DNA of 50,511 bases, taken from positions 1-50,511 of the forward strand of contig JAEZKD010000061.1 of assembly GCA_023415655.1 (NCBI GenBank), read 5' to 3'. The notes under the pieces are model-generated. The model had not been told where the DNA came from. It searched no databases and saw only the letters and a list, made by a program, of their open reading frames with translations. Origin of the DNA: Bacillota bacterium (GTDB taxonomy: Bacteria; Bacillota; Clostridia; Lachnospirales; Lachnospiraceae). This document shows, piece after piece, positions 24,329 through 33,881 of the stretch (positions are counted from its first letter, which is position 1; every line of letters starts with the position of its first letter). Position numbers and translations under genes: made by a program.

Positions 24329-25417
24329 TTAATATTCTATGTTCTCCATATACTTCATATATTTAACAACCATAAGTGCAATCTTAAATGTAATTGCATC
24401 CTCAAATACACGTAAATCTAGATTGGTACTCTTCTGAAGCTTATCTAGACGATACACCAGTGTATTTCTATGAATGTATAACTGTCTTGAGGTCTCAGAT
24501 ACATTCAAACTATTCTCAAAGAATTTATTGATTGTAGTAAGTGTCTCCTCATCAAAATCATCTGGTGATTTACCATCAAAAATTTCACGAATAAACATCT
24601 TACACAAAGGCATCGGTAACTGATAAATCAGACGTCCAATCCCTAAATTGGAGTAAGCCACTACATTACGTCCACTATAGAAGATCTTCCCTACATCCAA
24701 TGCCATCTTTGCTTCCTTATAGGAACGTGATACATCCTTAAGCTCATTGACAATTGTTCCAAAAGCAACATGTACCTTAGTCATTGCCTCTGTGTTCAGC
24801 ATATCAAGTATTACTCTGGCTGTCTTAGTAAGCTCTTCATAAGACTCATTGGATTTAACTTCCTTCACTAAGATGATATTCTTCTCATCCACAGCTGTGA
24901 TGAAATCCTTTGTTTTGGTTGAGAAAAGACCACGAACCGTTTCAAGGGCATTGGTATCCTTCTCATTCTTTGTTTCAATGATAAATACAACTCTTCTTAC
25001 ATCGGTCTCGATATGAAGCTTCTTTGCTCGATTATAGATGTCTACTAAAAGAAGATTGTCAAGTAATAAGTTCTTGATAAAGTTATCTTTATCATAACGT
25101 TCTTTATAAGCGACAAGTAAATTCTGAATCTGGAAGGAAGCAATCTTTCCTACCATATACACATCATCGCTATCTCCCTTTGCCAAAATAACATACTCTA
25201 ACTGATGCTCATCAAATACCTTAAAGAACTGGTATCCTTGAAGCACCTGACTATCTGCTGGCGAATCCACAAAGGCTAAAACAGCACTTTCGTAATCATC
25301 TGCATTACTAATAGTACTAGCAAGTGATTTGCCTTCGGTATCCATAACACAGATATCGATTCTTGTGATTGCTTTTAAACCTTCAATCGTATTCTGAAGG
25401 ATTTGATTAGAAATCAT
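24329..25417 (-). CDS. CdaR/PucR-family transcriptional regulator
   Basis: A 362-residue cytoplasmic regulator. The N-terminal part (about 1-130) resembles the CdaR sugar-diacid sensor region, and the middle part is a degenerate cyclase-like GGDEF fold typical of the family. The C-terminal PucR-type helix-turn-helix (about 300-350) reads FFENSLNVSETSRQLYIHRN followed by TLVYRLDKLQ. It has its own promoter and terminator, so it is monocistronic. The ligand cannot be told; relatives respond to glycerate, glucarate or purine intermediates. Confidence 0.88.
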   Translation of the reverse strand: MISNQILQNTIEGLKAITRIDICVMDTEGKSLASTISNADDYESAVLAFVDSPADSQVLQGYQFFKVFDEHQLEYVILAKGDSDDVYMVGKIASFQIQNLLVAYKERYDKDNFIKNLLLDNLLLVDIYNRAKKLHIETDVRRVVFIIETKNEKDTNALETVRGLFSTKTKDFITAVDEKNIILVKEVKSNESYEELTKTARVILDMLNTEAMTKVHVAFGTIVNELKDVSRSYKEAKMALDVGKIFYSGRNVVAYSNLGIGRLIYQLPMPLCKMFIREIFDGKSPDDFDEETLTTINKFFENSLNVSETSRQLYIHRNTLVYRLDKLQKSTNLDLRVFEDAITFKIALMVVKYMKYMENIEY

Positions 25418-25483
25418 ACGTTACACCAAACCTTTCTCACAGTAATTCTATAAAAACACGTTTTTACACACTATTTATTCCTT

Positions 25484-25512
25484 ATTTTATCATCGTTTTC
25501 GTAAAAAGTAAA
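25484..25512 (-). promoter_or_regulatory. Candidate promoter of the CdaR-like gene
   Basis: TTTACT (25512-25507) and TAAAAT (25489-25484) are spaced by 17 nt on the minus strand, about 67-95 nt before the start codon. Confidence 0.4.
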
Positions 25513-25725
25513 CAGAACTAATTGAAATTTTTGTATATTTTTTGTGAATGCAATTAAAATAATGATAGTTTAGTCACTAAATTATATGATATTTTGTTAT
25601 ATTTCTATATCTTATAATGAAAGCATATTGCAAAGCATCTTCCCATTTTGGAGAAGGGAGCTTTAAGTTTATTCAAAACTGTTATTTTAAGACTTTTCAT
25701 TGTTAAGAATCAATTCACTTTCGAT
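25513..25725. other. Non-coding stretch between the CdaR-like and MsmX-like units
   Basis: About 210 nt of very AT-rich sequence. A weak hairpin around 25635-25663 (TTCCC facing GGGA) without a clear U-run is the only structure seen. I find no ORF with a ribosome site and no recognised RNA family. Confidence 0.4.
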
Positions 25726-25755
25726 GAAAAAAAGGCTTCCCAACAAGGGAAGCCC
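25726..25755 (-). terminator. Terminator after the MsmX-like ATPase gene
   Basis: An 8-bp stem GGCTTCCC/GGGAAGCC (25734-25741 with 25747-25754) with a 5-nt loop is followed by seven T on the minus strand. Confidence 0.92.
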
Positions 25756-25767
25756 ATTCTTTCATAA

Positions 25768-26880
25768 TTAGTGAGTAATAACCTGTTCTGTTTCTTTATC
25801 AAAAATATGTATCTTAGCTAAATCAAGTGCGATCTGAATTGTATCACCTGGTCTAGCCTGTGTACGTGGATTAACACGTGCTGTGATATCAAACTGATCA
25901 ATTGAGAAATATAAGAATACTTCTGCACCAAGAAGTTCGTATACTCTTACTGTAGCATCGATTGTGCTATCCTTAGAGTTGCTGATGAACATCTCTTCAT
26001 CTTTTACGTCTTCTGGACGAATACCAAGAACTACTGTTTTATCAACATATCCACCATCGATTAACTTCTTAGCTTTTGCATCTGGAACCTTAATAGAGTG
26101 GGAACCGAACATTAATCTAACTTCAGAACCATTCTGAACAACTTTACAATCGATTAAGTTCATCTGAGGAGATCCCATGAAACCAGCAACGAATAAGTTA
26201 TTTGGCTTATCATAAAGATTCTGTGGAGAATCAACCTGCTGAACAACACCATCCTTCATAACTACAATTCTTGTACCAAGAGTCATAGCCTCTGTCTGGT
26301 CATGTGTTACGTAGATAATAGTGGTTTCAAGTCTCTGATGTAATTTAGAGATCTCGATACGCATCTGTACACGTAACTTAGCATCAAGGTTTGATAAAGG
26401 CTCATCCATAAGGAATACCTTAGGATTACGAACGATAGCACGACCCATAGCAACACGCTGTCTCTGACCACCAGAAAGAGCCTTTGGCTTACGATCTAAT
26501 AACTGTTCAATACCAAGAATTCTAGCAGCTTCATGAACTAATTTATCAATTTGATCCTTTGGAGTTTTTCTTAACTTAAGACCAAATGCCATATTGTCAT
26601 AAACTGACATATGAGGATATAAAGCGTAGTTCTGGAAAACCATCGCGATATCTCTATCCTTTGGTTCTACATCGTTCATAAGCTTATCGCCAATCCATAA
26701 TTCACCTGCAGTGATTTCTTCAAGACCTGCAATCATACGAAGTGTAGTAGATTTACCACATCCGGATGGACCTACGAAGATGATAAATTCCTTATCTTCA
26801 ACCTCAAGGTTGAAATCTTTAACTGCAACGAACCCATTTGGATAAGTTTTGTTAATATTCTTTAAAGATAAACTTGCCAT
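25768..26880 (-). CDS. ABC transporter ATP-binding protein, MsmX/UgpC/MalK type
   Basis: A 370-residue ATPase of carbohydrate uptake systems: Walker A GPSGCGKSTT (about 38-47), signature LSGGQRQRVAMGRA (about 134), Walker B VFLMDEPLSNLDAK (about 154) and a C-terminal TOBE/MalK-type domain (about 240-365). No permease or binding-protein gene is adjacent, as for MsmX in Firmicutes, where one ATPase energises several sugar importers. AGGAGG precedes the ATG, and the gene stands alone with its own terminator. Codons are strongly biased to common ones, which suggests high expression. Confidence 0.92.
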   Translation of the reverse strand: MASLSLKNINKTYPNGFVAVKDFNLEVEDKEFIIFVGPSGCGKSTTLRMIAGLEEITAGELWIGDKLMNDVEPKDRDIAMVFQNYALYPHMSVYDNMAFGLKLRKTPKDQIDKLVHEAARILGIEQLLDRKPKALSGGQRQRVAMGRAIVRNPKVFLMDEPLSNLDAKLRVQMRIEISKLHQRLETTIIYVTHDQTEAMTLGTRIVVMKDGVVQQVDSPQNLYDKPNNLFVAGFMGSPQMNLIDCKVVQNGSEVRLMFGSHSIKVPDAKAKKLIDGGYVDKTVVLGIRPEDVKDEEMFISNSKDSTIDATVRVYELLGAEVFLYFSIDQFDITARVNPRTQARPGDTIQIALDLAKIHIFDKETEQVITH

Positions 26881-26984
26881 TATTAGTTCCTCCTAATTAT
26901 ATTTCTTTCATTTGCGCACTCTAATCATTGAATTACTAACATGGCTTAATGATACTACATTTGACCTTGAATTGCCATACACCA

Positions 26985-27027
26985 AATATACAAATTAGAT
27001 TTTCAGGATTTGTCTAATTTGTATATT
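26985..27027. repeat. 15-bp perfect inverted repeat between yitT-like and msmX-like genes
   Basis: Arms at 26985-26999 and 27013-27027 with a 13-nt loop. No strong T-run follows on the minus strand (TATTTGG), so it could be a weak terminator of the upstream YitT gene or a binding site upstream of the ATPase gene. Confidence 0.7.
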
Positions 27028-27078
27028 CTTTTCTATTATGGGTATTTTTACTCATAAAATCATAATTTTTTGGGTTTT

Positions 27079-27951
27079 TTACTGTTTAAATTCAATAAAC
27101 CCCTCACCCATAACTTCTCTTACATCACTCACTATTACAAAAGCCTTAGGGTCTTTTTTGTTTACAATGTCTAGCACTCCAACGATCTCTTTCTTAGAAA
27201 CAACACAAAATAGCATTTTCTTCTCTGCATTCGAATACATACCAGTCGCAGATAACCCTGTTACCCCTCGATCCACTTCATGTAAGATCTCTTTTGCTAT
27301 CTCTTCATAATAATCAGATATGATATAAGCCAATTTCGCAAACTTAACACCTTCAAGAATACCATCAGAAACCTTAGCAGAGATATAGATTGCAATAATT
27401 GCATAGAGTGCTCGATTGATTCCAAAAACAAAGATACCAAGTATAACGACAAGTGCATCCACACAAAGTAAAATAGTTGGAACAGAGATGTGCTTTTTCT
27501 TTGCGTGAATCAGCATTGCTAATAAATCTGTCCCACCAGTTGTAGTCATTGTCATCAACACCAAGCCCATACCACTACCTGCCATTGCTCCACCAAAAAC
27601 CGAAGCAAGTAGAATATCTCCGTCGAACATATTCTGTAACGGTATCATATAAATCCAGGCGGTAAGCGATAGCATTGCACAAAGTGATTTCCAGGTAAAG
27701 CCACGGCCAAGAACAAAGAAAGCTACTACGAATAGTGGCACGTTACAAAGGATATTGGTTAACCAAACAGGTATACCACCATCAAACACAAAACTTGTCA
27801 GATACTTGATTGCGATTCCAAGTCCAGTCACTCCTCCTGTTACCATTCCCATCGGATCAAAAACCCAGTTCACCGATAATGCAATCAAAAGTGTTCCAAG
27901 GAGAATAAATAATGCATCTCTTGATTTTGTTTTCTTCCCTAATAATTCCAT
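27079..27951 (-). CDS. YitT family membrane protein (DUF161 with DUF2179 tail)
   Basis: A 290-residue membrane protein with about five or six hydrophobic helices in the first 180 residues, including the family pattern FDPMGMVTGGVTGLGIAIKY (about 31-50) and TTTGGTDLLAMLIH (about 134). A C-terminal soluble DUF2179 domain (about 215-288) contains DRGVTGLSATGMY. The function of YitT proteins is not established. It starts 18 nt after the stop of a small exported protein gene, with TGAGG before the ATG. Confidence 0.9.
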   Translation of the reverse strand: MELLGKKTKSRDALFILLGTLLIALSVNWVFDPMGMVTGGVTGLGIAIKYLTSFVFDGGIPVWLTNILCNVPLFVVAFFVLGRGFTWKSLCAMLSLTAWIYMIPLQNMFDGDILLASVFGGAMAGSGMGLVLMTMTTTGGTDLLAMLIHAKKKHISVPTILLCVDALVVILGIFVFGINRALYAIIAIYISAKVSDGILEGVKFAKLAYIISDYYEEIAKEILHEVDRGVTGLSATGMYSNAEKKMLFCVVSKKEIVGVLDIVNKKDPKAFVIVSDVREVMGEGFIEFKQ

Positions 27952-27969
27952 AATTACCTCACATAATAC

Positions 27970-28407
27970 TTATCGTTTGATGGTATAACTACCTTTAACG
28001 TAGATGATACAGCTTTGTGTTGCTTTGATTCCACTTTCAGAGGATAACGCCAAATAGTTTTGATAAAGCTCAGTAGTATCCCCTTTGCTCTCGATACTTC
28101 CAGCACTAAGATTCATCAGGCCTTTTTCTCCTTTAATAATACCTTCTCCAGTATATAATACAAATTCACTGCCTTCCTCCACAATTAGTTCACTGTCTTT
28201 TGCAACACTAACCTTTTTATAAGACACCGTTTTACTTTGACCTTGCGTACCAATCTCACTGAGTCTCTTTTCCAAATAGCTTTGTGTAATTAATGGATCT
28301 TGTGTTGTTCCAGGAGTTGCACTTGCAGCACCAGCGACCATTCCAACTTTAAAGGTTGCGAAGGCAATGATTCCAATGATGAATAAGCCAATTATTTTAT
28401 TTTTCAT
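27970..28407 (-). CDS. Small exported or membrane-anchored protein, unknown
   Basis: A 145-residue protein I do not recognise. It has an N-terminal hydrophobic segment (about 5-28, IGLFIIGIIAFATFKVGMVA) that could be a signal peptide cut near AGAASA or an anchor. The remaining part is beta-rich with repeated Gly turns (EFVLYTGEGIIKGEKGLMNL), suggesting a small extracellular beta-structure. It is the upstream partner of the YitT-like gene. GGAGG precedes the ATG. Confidence 0.75.
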   Translation of the reverse strand: MKNKIIGLFIIGIIAFATFKVGMVAGAASATPGTTQDPLITQSYLEKRLSEIGTQGQSKTVSYKKVSVAKDSELIVEEGSEFVLYTGEGIIKGEKGLMNLSAGSIESKGDTTELYQNYLALSSESGIKATQSCIIYVKGSYTIKR

Positions 28408-28564
28408 GTATTTTGATCCTCCATTATAATCCTATCATTAAGATAACTACATAGAGTATATCAGATTTTTGCAAGAATGCAAAACAATGTAATAACTACC
28501 AAAAATCTTCAAATAATGTTATGATAGAAGCAGATATACTTTGATTAAAAACGGAGGATCATTT

Positions 28565-29290
28565 ATGCACCGTGTTGTATTAGTAACTGGAGCTGCTCGT
28601 GGAATCGGGCGCAGTATCGCTCTTAAATTTGCTAGGGAAGGGTATGATGTCATTATCAATAGCCTTCGTAATGAAGAAGCGCTCAAGCAAGTAGAAGAAG
28701 AAATACGTCATCTTAACGTTGACTGTATGAGATTTCTAGGTGATGTAGGGAATTATGAATTTGTAAGCTCGATGTTTTCACAAATAAGACAGAGATATCA
28801 TTCGATTGATGTACTTATCAACAATGCTGGTATCTCAAAGGTTGGTTTATTCACAGATATGACTTATGATGAGTATATCTCGTTAATAAATACAAATCTA
28901 ATCAGTGTCATGAACTGCTGTCATCATGCTATCCCATTATTTCTAGAAAAGAAATCAGGTAGTATCATAAACATTTCTTCCGTATGGGGAATCACAGGTG
29001 CTTCTTGTGAAGCAGTATACTCAGCAAGCAAGGGTGGAATCAATGCATTCACAAAAGCCCTTGGAAAGGAGCTTGCCCCAAGTAACATACAGGTCAATGC
29101 AGTTGCTTGTGGTGCCATCGATACTGACATGAACCGATGCTTTTCCACTGAAGACCTGCAGGCTCTGAGTGATGAAATTCCTGCAGGCCGAATGGGAAAC
29201 CCAGAAGAGGTTGCTGAATTTGTCTACTCTTTCATTGGTCATCCTTATTTGAATGCTCAAATACTCACCTTCGATGGTGGATGGATATAA
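28565..29290 (+). CDS. Short-chain dehydrogenase/reductase, FabG-like
   Basis: A 241-residue oxidoreductase. The cofactor motif TGAARGIGRSIA is at residues 8-19, INNAGIS at about 84, the catalytic Ser in NISSVWGITG at about 137 and Y-x3-K in YSASKGGINAF at about 151. The ending LTFDGGWI is typical of 3-oxoacyl-ACP reductase-like SDRs. The start at 28565 is set by GGAGG 7 nt upstream rather than an in-frame ATG 24 nt earlier. It stands alone and faces the M20 peptidase gene. Without fatty-acid genes nearby, fabG itself is not assured. Confidence 0.86.
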   Translation: MHRVVLVTGAARGIGRSIALKFAREGYDVIINSLRNEEALKQVEEEIRHLNVDCMRFLGDVGNYEFVSSMFSQIRQRYHSIDVLINNAGISKVGLFTDMTYDEYISLINTNLISVMNCCHHAIPLFLEKKSGSIINISSVWGITGASCEAVYSASKGGINAFTKALGKELAPSNIQVNAVACGAIDTDMNRCFSTEDLQALSDEIPAGRMGNPEEVAEFVYSFIGHPYLNAQILTFDGGWI

Positions 29291-29312
29291 CTTTATCTTA
29301 CAATTAGGCATG

Positions 29313-30767
29313 CTACTCCATCTTTTTTGCTATGCTCTTATAAAAGTCAGTCCCATATCCTAAGGAACTGATATTAATATTCTCATTTAATCCATGAATG
29401 CTAGAAAGCTGTTGTTTTGTTATATAAAGTGGAGCAAAACGGATGCAATGATCGCAAACCTCGCTAAAGAATTTTGCATCCGTTCCACCAGTCATCGTAT
29501 ATGGTACAACACCTACTCCTGGATATATCTCCTGTATCGTCTCTTCCACCTTTTGAAATGCTATCCCTTTATGGTCTACGACCGGACAAGGGTAATCCTT
29601 ATATATGACCTGAGTTTCTAATTCATATTTACTTGCAATTTTTTCAACAACAGCAATGCTTTCATCGGTGGATTGATGTGGTATGCACCTCATATTAGCA
29701 GTTACATAAGCTTCCTGAGGTAAGACATTCAATCCATCTGAACCCTTAGCCGTCGTAAATGCCATTGTAGTTTGTAACAATGCAGCTCCAGAAGGACTAA
29801 TTAGAATCATCAGCTTCTTTAACAATGGTCCAAATAACCAAAGGTTAGAAAAGATAAAACGCATTCCAAAATTCATATTTGGTGATAGACGTTGAAACAT
29901 CTCTTTCACAGTTTCGTTAAATTTTTTATCAAAAGGTGACTTTCTTTCTATCTCACTCATAAACTGACCAAGACGAACCAAAGGTGTTCTTTTCCCTGGA
30001 GCGCTTGCATGTCCACCGTGACTCTTCGCAATGAATTTGACGTCAGCATACCCTTTTTCTAATACACCTACCATGGCATAGGTTCCTTTCGCTCCTGCCA
30101 TCGGATCATCGATAATCATACCACCTTCATCAATCAGCATCGACAATTGAATCTTATTCTCTTTTAGATAATTCGCTATTGTAGGCGCACCATCTCCTGA
30201 AATCTCCTCGGTACAACTACTAGCAATATAGATATCGCCCTTTGGAACAAAGCCTTCCTCAATCAGTTCTTCAAGGGCATTAAAGATACAGCTTAAGCTA
30301 CCTTTGGTATCGACCGTACCTCGTCCCCATATCGCACCATCTATTATTTCCCCTGAAAACGGTTCCACCTTCCATGTTCCATTTGCCTCAACCACGTCTT
30401 GATGACTCATAAACATAATTGGTGCTGCTTTCTTTTGTCCTGGATAGCGGTATAATAAATTCCCACCAAATTCCTGCACCTCACATACTTCATGTACCTT
30501 TGGATACAAATCACGAAGTATTTGATGAAAACGCAAGAACTTATCTTCCTGCATTGATTCACGAGAAGATATCGTCTCGTATTGTATCATCTTAGACAGT
30601 TTATTAGCATATCTAAGATTTCTTTCCTTGTCTTCTTCCTTATCTTTAATTTTCGCTGTTTTGGCACTCGTCGGTTTGATACATAAGGTTTTTATGACTG
30701 CAATGAATACTAGTAATAAAAAGAAAGCTATGATACCAAGAAGACACCATCCAATGACTTGTAACAT
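29313..30767 (-). CDS. M20 family metallopeptidase with N-terminal membrane anchor
   Basis: A 484-residue peptidase of the M20 CPS1/DapE-type group. A hydrophobic helix (about 5-25) is followed by a Lys-rich linker and the catalytic domain: MFMSHQDVV (metal His/Asp, about 119), WGRGTVDTKGS (about 150), SSCTEEISGDGA (catalytic Glu, about 188), and TGGTDAKFF near the C-terminus. It probably cleaves peptides or N-acyl amino acids at the inner face. It is the last gene of a three-gene unit with two polytopic membrane proteins, starting 11 nt after the previous stop. GAGGAGG precedes the ATG. Confidence 0.88.
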   Translation of the reverse strand: MLQVIGWCLLGIIAFFLLLVFIAVIKTLCIKPTSAKTAKIKDKEEDKERNLRYANKLSKMIQYETISSRESMQEDKFLRFHQILRDLYPKVHEVCEVQEFGGNLLYRYPGQKKAAPIMFMSHQDVVEANGTWKVEPFSGEIIDGAIWGRGTVDTKGSLSCIFNALEELIEEGFVPKGDIYIASSCTEEISGDGAPTIANYLKENKIQLSMLIDEGGMIIDDPMAGAKGTYAMVGVLEKGYADVKFIAKSHGGHASAPGKRTPLVRLGQFMSEIERKSPFDKKFNETVKEMFQRLSPNMNFGMRFIFSNLWLFGPLLKKLMILISPSGAALLQTTMAFTTAKGSDGLNVLPQEAYVTANMRCIPHQSTDESIAVVEKIASKYELETQVIYKDYPCPVVDHKGIAFQKVEETIQEIYPGVGVVPYTMTGGTDAKFFSEVCDHCIRFAPLYITKQQLSSIHGLNENINISSLGYGTDFYKSIAKKME

Positions 30768-30778
30768 TTTGTCCTCCT

Positions 30779-31462
30779 CTAATTCAACTTATTATTTTTC
30801 CATAAGAGATAGCCAATGAGTAGAGCCAAACCACCAGCTGGAATCATTAACATACTCGTCTGTGGAATCAATGCTGGAATTGCTACGCACAATACGATCA
30901 TGACCGTAAGAGGAATGACTGCAATTTTAGGTTCCTTTATAAAATACTTTAATGCAAGTGCACCAAACAATGCTGGTACCACATTATCAAATGCTGGTAT
31001 TAAAGTTTCATTCTGTAAAATTGGTGTGAGTGGTATTAATAATGCAACTCCAATTGCTATTACCACCATGGTCACAATTGAACTTGTTGCCACACTAATC
31101 GAGGATATAATCTCACTCTCTGGACTTCCTTCCTCTACTTTTGCAATATCCTTCGCATTCATAACACAAGGGATTTTAAGATTCGTTACGTTTCCGGTTA
31201 AAAAGCTTAAAAAGCTTCCTGATACTCCAAGCATAGGAGAATAGACAAGAAACTCTACGATTCCAACTGGAATGTAGATAATCCCAACCTTCGCGATTGC
31301 GCTTAAAATGCCCGCAATATCTAACGTCGTTTCATTGATAATCCCAATGAGAATTGGAACTGACAATAGCATAAAGGCTGCTATCGTTAACATAATCCGA
31401 CCAAATAAAAACATCTGGTTGTTATATCGTTCAAAGTATGCGTTCTTTTCTTGTACGTTCAT
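30779..31462 (-). CDS. Polytopic membrane protein, partner of the DUF5058 protein
   Basis: A 227-residue protein with about six hydrophobic helices, no recognised motif, and a short charged N-terminus (MNVQEKNAYFERYNN). It contains PMLGVSGSFLSFLTGNVTNL (about 75-94) and KIPCVMNAKDIAKVEEG, which look like a re-entrant or substrate-contact region. It lies between the DUF5058 gene (9 nt upstream) and the M20 peptidase, all with strong ribosome sites. Together they may form a two-component transporter; that is inference. Confidence 0.75.
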   Translation of the reverse strand: MNVQEKNAYFERYNNQMFLFGRIMLTIAAFMLLSVPILIGIINETTLDIAGILSAIAKVGIIYIPVGIVEFLVYSPMLGVSGSFLSFLTGNVTNLKIPCVMNAKDIAKVEEGSPESEIISSISVATSSIVTMVVIAIGVALLIPLTPILQNETLIPAFDNVVPALFGALALKYFIKEPKIAVIPLTVMIVLCVAIPALIPQTSMLMIPAGGLALLIGYLLWKNNKLN

Positions 31463-31471
31463 AATCTCCTC

Positions 31472-32209
31472 CTATCCTGCCAAGCCGATAAAAACTGCGG
31501 TTACCATTCCTATCATCATACTTGTAGCAACACTGAAGTTTTCAAGCCATGCCATATTTTTCTTTGTTGTAAAATATTCAAATACAGCCATTGCAAGTGC
31601 AGAGGTAAAAGCAACAGCAAGTGGCATATAATCACCTGAGGAGGTTAATTTACCTACATAAGAACCAATGAATGCAGAACACAATCCGATGAACATTGCA
31701 ATCGTAGCATAAGCTCCAAATCCCTTTTTCCCAGATTGCTCTTGTTTTGGTCGATTATTAATCTTCTTAAGATACTTCTTAAGAAATAAAATACAACAGA
31801 ATACACCTGATAAGATGCAGATTGTCATAACTAAAGCAATGGATACAAGCGCTCCCATGGACATCTCACTTACTTTTAGCCCTGAAAGTCCAATGCTTGT
31901 AGCCGCAACCTCTGCAACATTTAATTCATATTGAAGGGCTCCAATAACAGACAATCGAAGCCAAGAAAAAGGTACCCCCAAAGAGCCCCCCAATGCGATA
32001 ACACCTATTAAGACACTGACACTTGGTAGAACAGTGAACATAGCACTTGAGGTAATAGTCTTTTTTAATACCTTTTTGTCCATTCCAATTGCAATCCCTG
32101 CGCGATAACTTTTTACTAATGATACAATACAGATCACTGTTACGAATGCAAGAACAAATCCAACAATCAAATAGATATATCCTGCATTAGCCATAGATAA
32201 AAACTCCAT
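31472..32209 (-). CDS. DUF5058 family membrane protein
   Basis: A 245-residue membrane protein with about six or seven helices. The SSAMFTVLPSVSVLIGVIAL segment (about 50-70), LGVPFSWLRLSVIGAL (about 74-90) and the C-terminal pair of helices fit the DUF5058 family found in Firmicutes, always as part of small membrane-protein pairs. The function is unknown. First gene of the unit, with AAGGAGG before the ATG. Confidence 0.78.
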   Translation of the reverse strand: MEFLSMANAGYIYLIVGFVLAFVTVICIVSLVKSYRAGIAIGMDKKVLKKTITSSAMFTVLPSVSVLIGVIALGGSLGVPFSWLRLSVIGALQYELNVAEVAATSIGLSGLKVSEMSMGALVSIALVMTICILSGVFCCILFLKKYLKKINNRPKQEQSGKKGFGAYATIAMFIGLCSAFIGSYVGKLTSSGDYMPLAVAFTSALAMAVFEYFTTKKNMAWLENFSVATSMMIGMVTAVFIGLAG

Positions 32210-32397
32210 CTATTTCCTCCTTTGTATTAATTAGTTTACCCTTGAGTAGTTTATCATACACCTACTAAAAAATAAAGAAAGGGACGATTGTAAATTTTCC
32301 CCCTATGATACACCATTTCTTGTGACTTAAACCTCAAATCATTACACAATATGGTATTTCCTAGGCAAAGTCAAAATTATACATCATCCCAGTTTAT

Positions 32398-33306
32398 TTA
32401 ACGTCCTATTTTTTTTAGTTCAGTATACATTGCTTTTATCTGCTCCATCAATTGCTGCTGTTCCTCTTGACATACCTGATATGCAGTCGAGAATTCTTTG
32501 TTCGCAGCTTTTAAAAAGGATGGATGACCTAAGCCGTTGACACTAAAGAGTTTCGCAAGTGACATTAGATTTAAGCCTTGATTATAATGCCACTTGGCAT
32601 TGGTAAAATCTAATTCAATTGCACGATATGTAAGTACGGTTGCTATCCCAATCAGGTTCTTATCCTGCTCTTGACACTTCATCAACATATTGGCTGCATA
32701 ACCGTAGTAAAGTGCCTTGTGCACTTCTGTCAATGCTGCTTTTAAGTAGCAACGATATGCTTCCATATAATCCTTTTGACGATAGCTTAATTCTGCTCGA
32801 TACATCCAAGCTCTAGCAACGATGATTGGATTTTTGTCCTTCATCATAAGTTCAATCTCGGCGCTAATTATTTTTGCCGTCTTTTTCATGTCGTTATCAG
32901 CAATTTTAGCACAACGATTTAAAAAGATCTGGAACTCTAAGAGTTCATCATAGCTTTCTTTTGGTGTTTCTTTGCTTTGCTTATAATTAAAATCCATAAC
33001 GACCGGAAGACTTTTCATAATCGTTGGTATCCCTAGATTCTCTAACGATTTCATAATGCTTTGCCCATCCTTATCATATTCCTCTACTGGGCATTTCATT
33101 AGCTCTCTTTTTACTCTCGTATCTTCAAATAATCGCTTGTAAGTACGATAAGCCTCTTCAAACCGTCCCATATAAAAGAATGCTTGAGCTAACAGAGAAA
33201 GAACCTCAGGTCGATTCATGTCTTCGTTTTGTAACATATGTACTACTTGCATAAAGTCGCCTGCTCGTAATGCTTCATTGGCATCCAACATAACACTGAC
33301 TCCCAT
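32398..33306 (-). CDS. TPR-like cytoplasmic protein
   Basis: A 302-residue soluble, largely helical protein. Helical pairs near the N-terminus (PEVLSLLAQAFFYMGRFEEA, about 32-52) and in the middle (AELSYRQKDYMEAYRCYLKA, about 170-190) have tetratricopeptide spacing. No enzymatic motif is visible; TPR proteins act as protein-interaction scaffolds. It is monocistronic, with GAGGAGG before the ATG. I do not recognise the family. Confidence 0.75.
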   Translation of the reverse strand: MGVSVMLDANEALRAGDFMQVVHMLQNEDMNRPEVLSLLAQAFFYMGRFEEAYRTYKRLFEDTRVKRELMKCPVEEYDKDGQSIMKSLENLGIPTIMKSLPVVMDFNYKQSKETPKESYDELLEFQIFLNRCAKIADNDMKKTAKIISAEIELMMKDKNPIIVARAWMYRAELSYRQKDYMEAYRCYLKAALTEVHKALYYGYAANMLMKCQEQDKNLIGIATVLTYRAIELDFTNAKWHYNQGLNLMSLAKLFSVNGLGHPSFLKAANKEFSTAYQVCQEEQQQLMEQIKAMYTELKKIGR

Positions 33307-33405
33307 ACAAAATCCTCCTCATCTTGTTACCGTATCCCATTATCTTACCGTACATTCTTCATTCTACCTCTTAAGATGCCAATCAGCAATGGAAAATGGT
33401 AGCAA

Positions 33406-33870
33406 TTATTTTTTTCTCTTTTTATACTTTAATTGAATCTCATCATACATGTGATAAATTGCCTGTATGATAGACATCGTACTTATAATACCCAAGGCGA
33501 TAGCTCCTGCAAGCAACAAAGTATGCTTTGCATTCGAGAAAAAGCCTGACATATTCTGCTGAACTACAGCTCGCATTGTGTCATACAACGAGCCTCCTGG
33601 CATTAAAGGTATTGCTGCTGATACTATGTAAATGGTGGTTGGTGTTTTGGTTTTGCGAGCCAAAATCTCAGCATAGATGGTAATTGCTGAAGAAGCGATT
33701 AGATATAAAAGTGGCTCCTCCTTGATCCAAATCCCCATGATCAAATAGATCCCCCATGAAATGAGTCCTCCAAAGCTTGCACGAAGTAGCTTGTCCTTAC
33801 TTACTCGAAATAGCAGGGAAAAGCCAAGAGAACCTAAAAATGCTGTAACTAACTGAATGATATAATCCAT
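33406..33870 (-). CDS. Threonine/serine exporter, small subunit (ThrE C-terminal, DUF3815)
   Basis: A 154-residue membrane protein with four or five helices. The sequence TIYIVSAAIPLMPGGSLYDTM (about 78-98) is the DUF3815/ThrE_2 signature. The start at 33870 (MDYIIQLVTAFLG) is set by GGAGGG just upstream; reading further upstream gives no membrane-protein-like sequence. It follows the large subunit after 11 nt. The family exports threonine and serine in Corynebacterium as a single ThrE protein; in Firmicutes it is split in two. Confidence 0.87.
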   Translation of the reverse strand: MDYIIQLVTAFLGSLGFSLLFRVSKDKLLRASFGGLISWGIYLIMGIWIKEEPLLYLIASSAITIYAEILARKTKTPTTIYIVSAAIPLMPGGSLYDTMRAVVQQNMSGFFSNAKHTLLLAGAIALGIISTMSIIQAIYHMYDEIQLKYKKRKK

Positions 33871-33881
33871 CAAACCCTCCA

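Noticed and set aside
30816..31244. 142-residue plus-strand ORF opposite the membrane protein gene
   Set aside because: Antisense shadow of the 30779-31462 coding region; no ribosome site, low-complexity Ile/Thr/Asn-rich translation.
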